Shown here piece by piece: positions 58,827 through 60,000 of a stretch of DNA of 60,000 nt. Position numbers and translations under genes: made by a program. A model generated the notes under the pieces. It saw only the letters and a program-made list of their open reading frames with translations. It made no database searches and was not told the DNA's origin. Position 1 is the first letter of the stretch. The number at the start of each line of letters is the position of its first letter. This DNA is from Nymphaea colorata (lineage: Eukaryota; Streptophyta; Magnoliopsida; Nymphaeales; Nymphaeaceae), in NCBI RefSeq assembly GCF_008831285.2, contig NC_045140.1, positions 16,120,370 through 16,180,369 on the forward strand. Reading direction: 5' to 3'.

Positions 58827-60000
58827 GAGCACTAAGAGAAATGGGTGCGTGGTTACTTATTTCTGAAGCTAATCATGAACATAAATAAAAGGAAGTTTAC
58901 AAAAAAGACAAGGGAGAAGGAGGGCAATGAGAATAAGCACAAATTAAACTTTAGTTGTCCAAAAGTCTGTCAAAGAAAGCATCAAGAGCGTGTGTGAGTC
59001 GGCATGGCGCTCTCATCTAATTATATTCCTTCTTCTCCCAGTGGCTTTTCTACTTGGCACGTGAACGTCGTTTTCATGAAAATTGCATGGTTGGTGGCCA
59101 CCACATATTATACTGCTCCCCATGCCTAACCAGCAGCACATGCACATAGACTAAAGCTTTCAAGAAATCCATTTTTTTTTTCTTCAAAAAATTGGCAAAG
59201 TCTTTCCTTTCTTGCCTCTCAAAGGATACATCATACAGTGTAGTTGTTCTGATTAAGGGCCTCCAAAAAAACATGCATCTAGTTCAATTTTCATGAGCAT
59301 TAAGTTAAGTGGTGAGAACAATACCAAAGTTGGAAAGTGCATTGCTGCTATCCATGTAACTCAAAACCCCAAAAACAAGGAAATTTCCAGTTTCTTTGTT
59401 ATATATATATATATATATATCGAAACGCTAGCAGACGCAGTATCTCTCCATAAATGACACGAACAATGACTATCCACATTAGATAATTACAGAGTAGAAA
59501 ACAAGTAACAAAAGTAGCTTTTGGGGTGAGGGTACTTGAGAGCTGTAGTCTGACATGATAATTTTGATACGGCTATCACTCATGAAAACCCCAGTGCTTC
59601 TTGCTTGCACGCGTGTAAGGCATGTGTGTTGATGTGCATGTGCAGCCTGCATAACTTAGAGGCGCTATTAATTTTGTTTGCCAACAAACAACTACAGGGG
59701 TTTGCACAGCAAAATGCGTTAGAGATTAGATTAAAATAAAACTGATCAGTACATTAGAAATAGTCAAACTCGAACTAATTGATTAACGTTCGAACGTTAA
59801 TAAAAAAGGTCAGAAAATTTTTAGAAGAGACACCAAACCTAAAAGGTATTATTTTTTAATATTAAATAACAAAAAGACCCTTCTTGAAGATCAAGATCTT
59901 TCGTTGCTAACAGATGAATGGTTTTCTATGAGTGGCATTTTTATCTTTTTTTTTTTATCAAAAATAAGTGTTTTCTATCAATAGGTAGCTTGCGAATATT
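58827..60000. other. Gene-free intergenic DNA
   Basis: AT-rich, with a TA run of about 20 bp near 59401-59420. No gene seen to the end of the window. Confidence 0.45.

Overview
This window is nuclear DNA from a flowering plant. The evidence is spliced genes with GT-AG introns of 0.1 to 3.5 kb, plant-only families (a DUF1644 zinc-finger protein, a VIN3-like PHD protein, a class VI receptor-like cytoplasmic kinase), a nuclear tRNA-Gly gene, decayed Copia retrotransposon sequence, MITE-like foldbacks, and many AT/AG/GT microsatellites. The species cannot be fixed from the sequence.

Layout. (1) 1-5.84 kb: a tRNA-Gly(UCC) gene at 605-676, then a five-exon gene on the + strand for a REI1-like C2H2 zinc-finger 60S ribosome biogenesis factor (CDS 1443-5837, 421 aa). 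(2) 5.84-11.3 kb: no gene, one purine/pyrimidine-asymmetric foldback element. (3) 11.3-17.8 kb: a DUF1644 gene on the + strand with a probable leader intron of 3.5 kb that holds a 145-bp TA microsatellite and a TIR-bounded element. The readable CDS is 15058-15963. Splicing to 17412 gives an alternative, more basic C-terminus. (4) 19.2-21.0 kb: an inverted, broken partial copy of the DUF1644 CDS lies against a heavily decayed Copia protease/integrase region. (5) 21.2-26.5 kb: ten-exon gene on the + strand for the replication protein A 32-kDa subunit (280 aa), with E2F-type sites around the start of transcription. (6) 26.5-40.2 kb: a long gene-poor stretch with a 159-bp tandem duplication, compound microsatellites and a few weak gene-start-like signals. 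(7) 40.25-44.19 kb: a seven-exon RLCK VI / ROP-binding-kinase-like gene on the + strand (386 aa) with an upstream ORF in its leader. (8) 44.2-49.6 kb: no intact gene, but a housekeeping-type promoter signature in front of a broken RE/RD-rich ORF at 48.55 kb. (9) 49.67-55.89 kb: a four-exon gene on the - strand for a VIN3-like (VEL) protein with PHD, FNIII and VID regions (734 aa). (10) 55.9-60 kb: gene-poor, with a possible CACTA-type end.

The five intact protein genes belong to unrelated processes (ribosome maturation, unknown zinc-finger function, DNA replication, ROP signalling, Polycomb silencing). They look like ordinary euchromatic neighbours, not a cluster. The most unusual structure is the sense/antisense pair formed by the DUF1644 gene and its inverted partial copy 3.3 kb downstream: a read-through RNA would be self-complementary.

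All exon models were made by hand from frame continuity and GT-AG borders; no transcript or database search was available.
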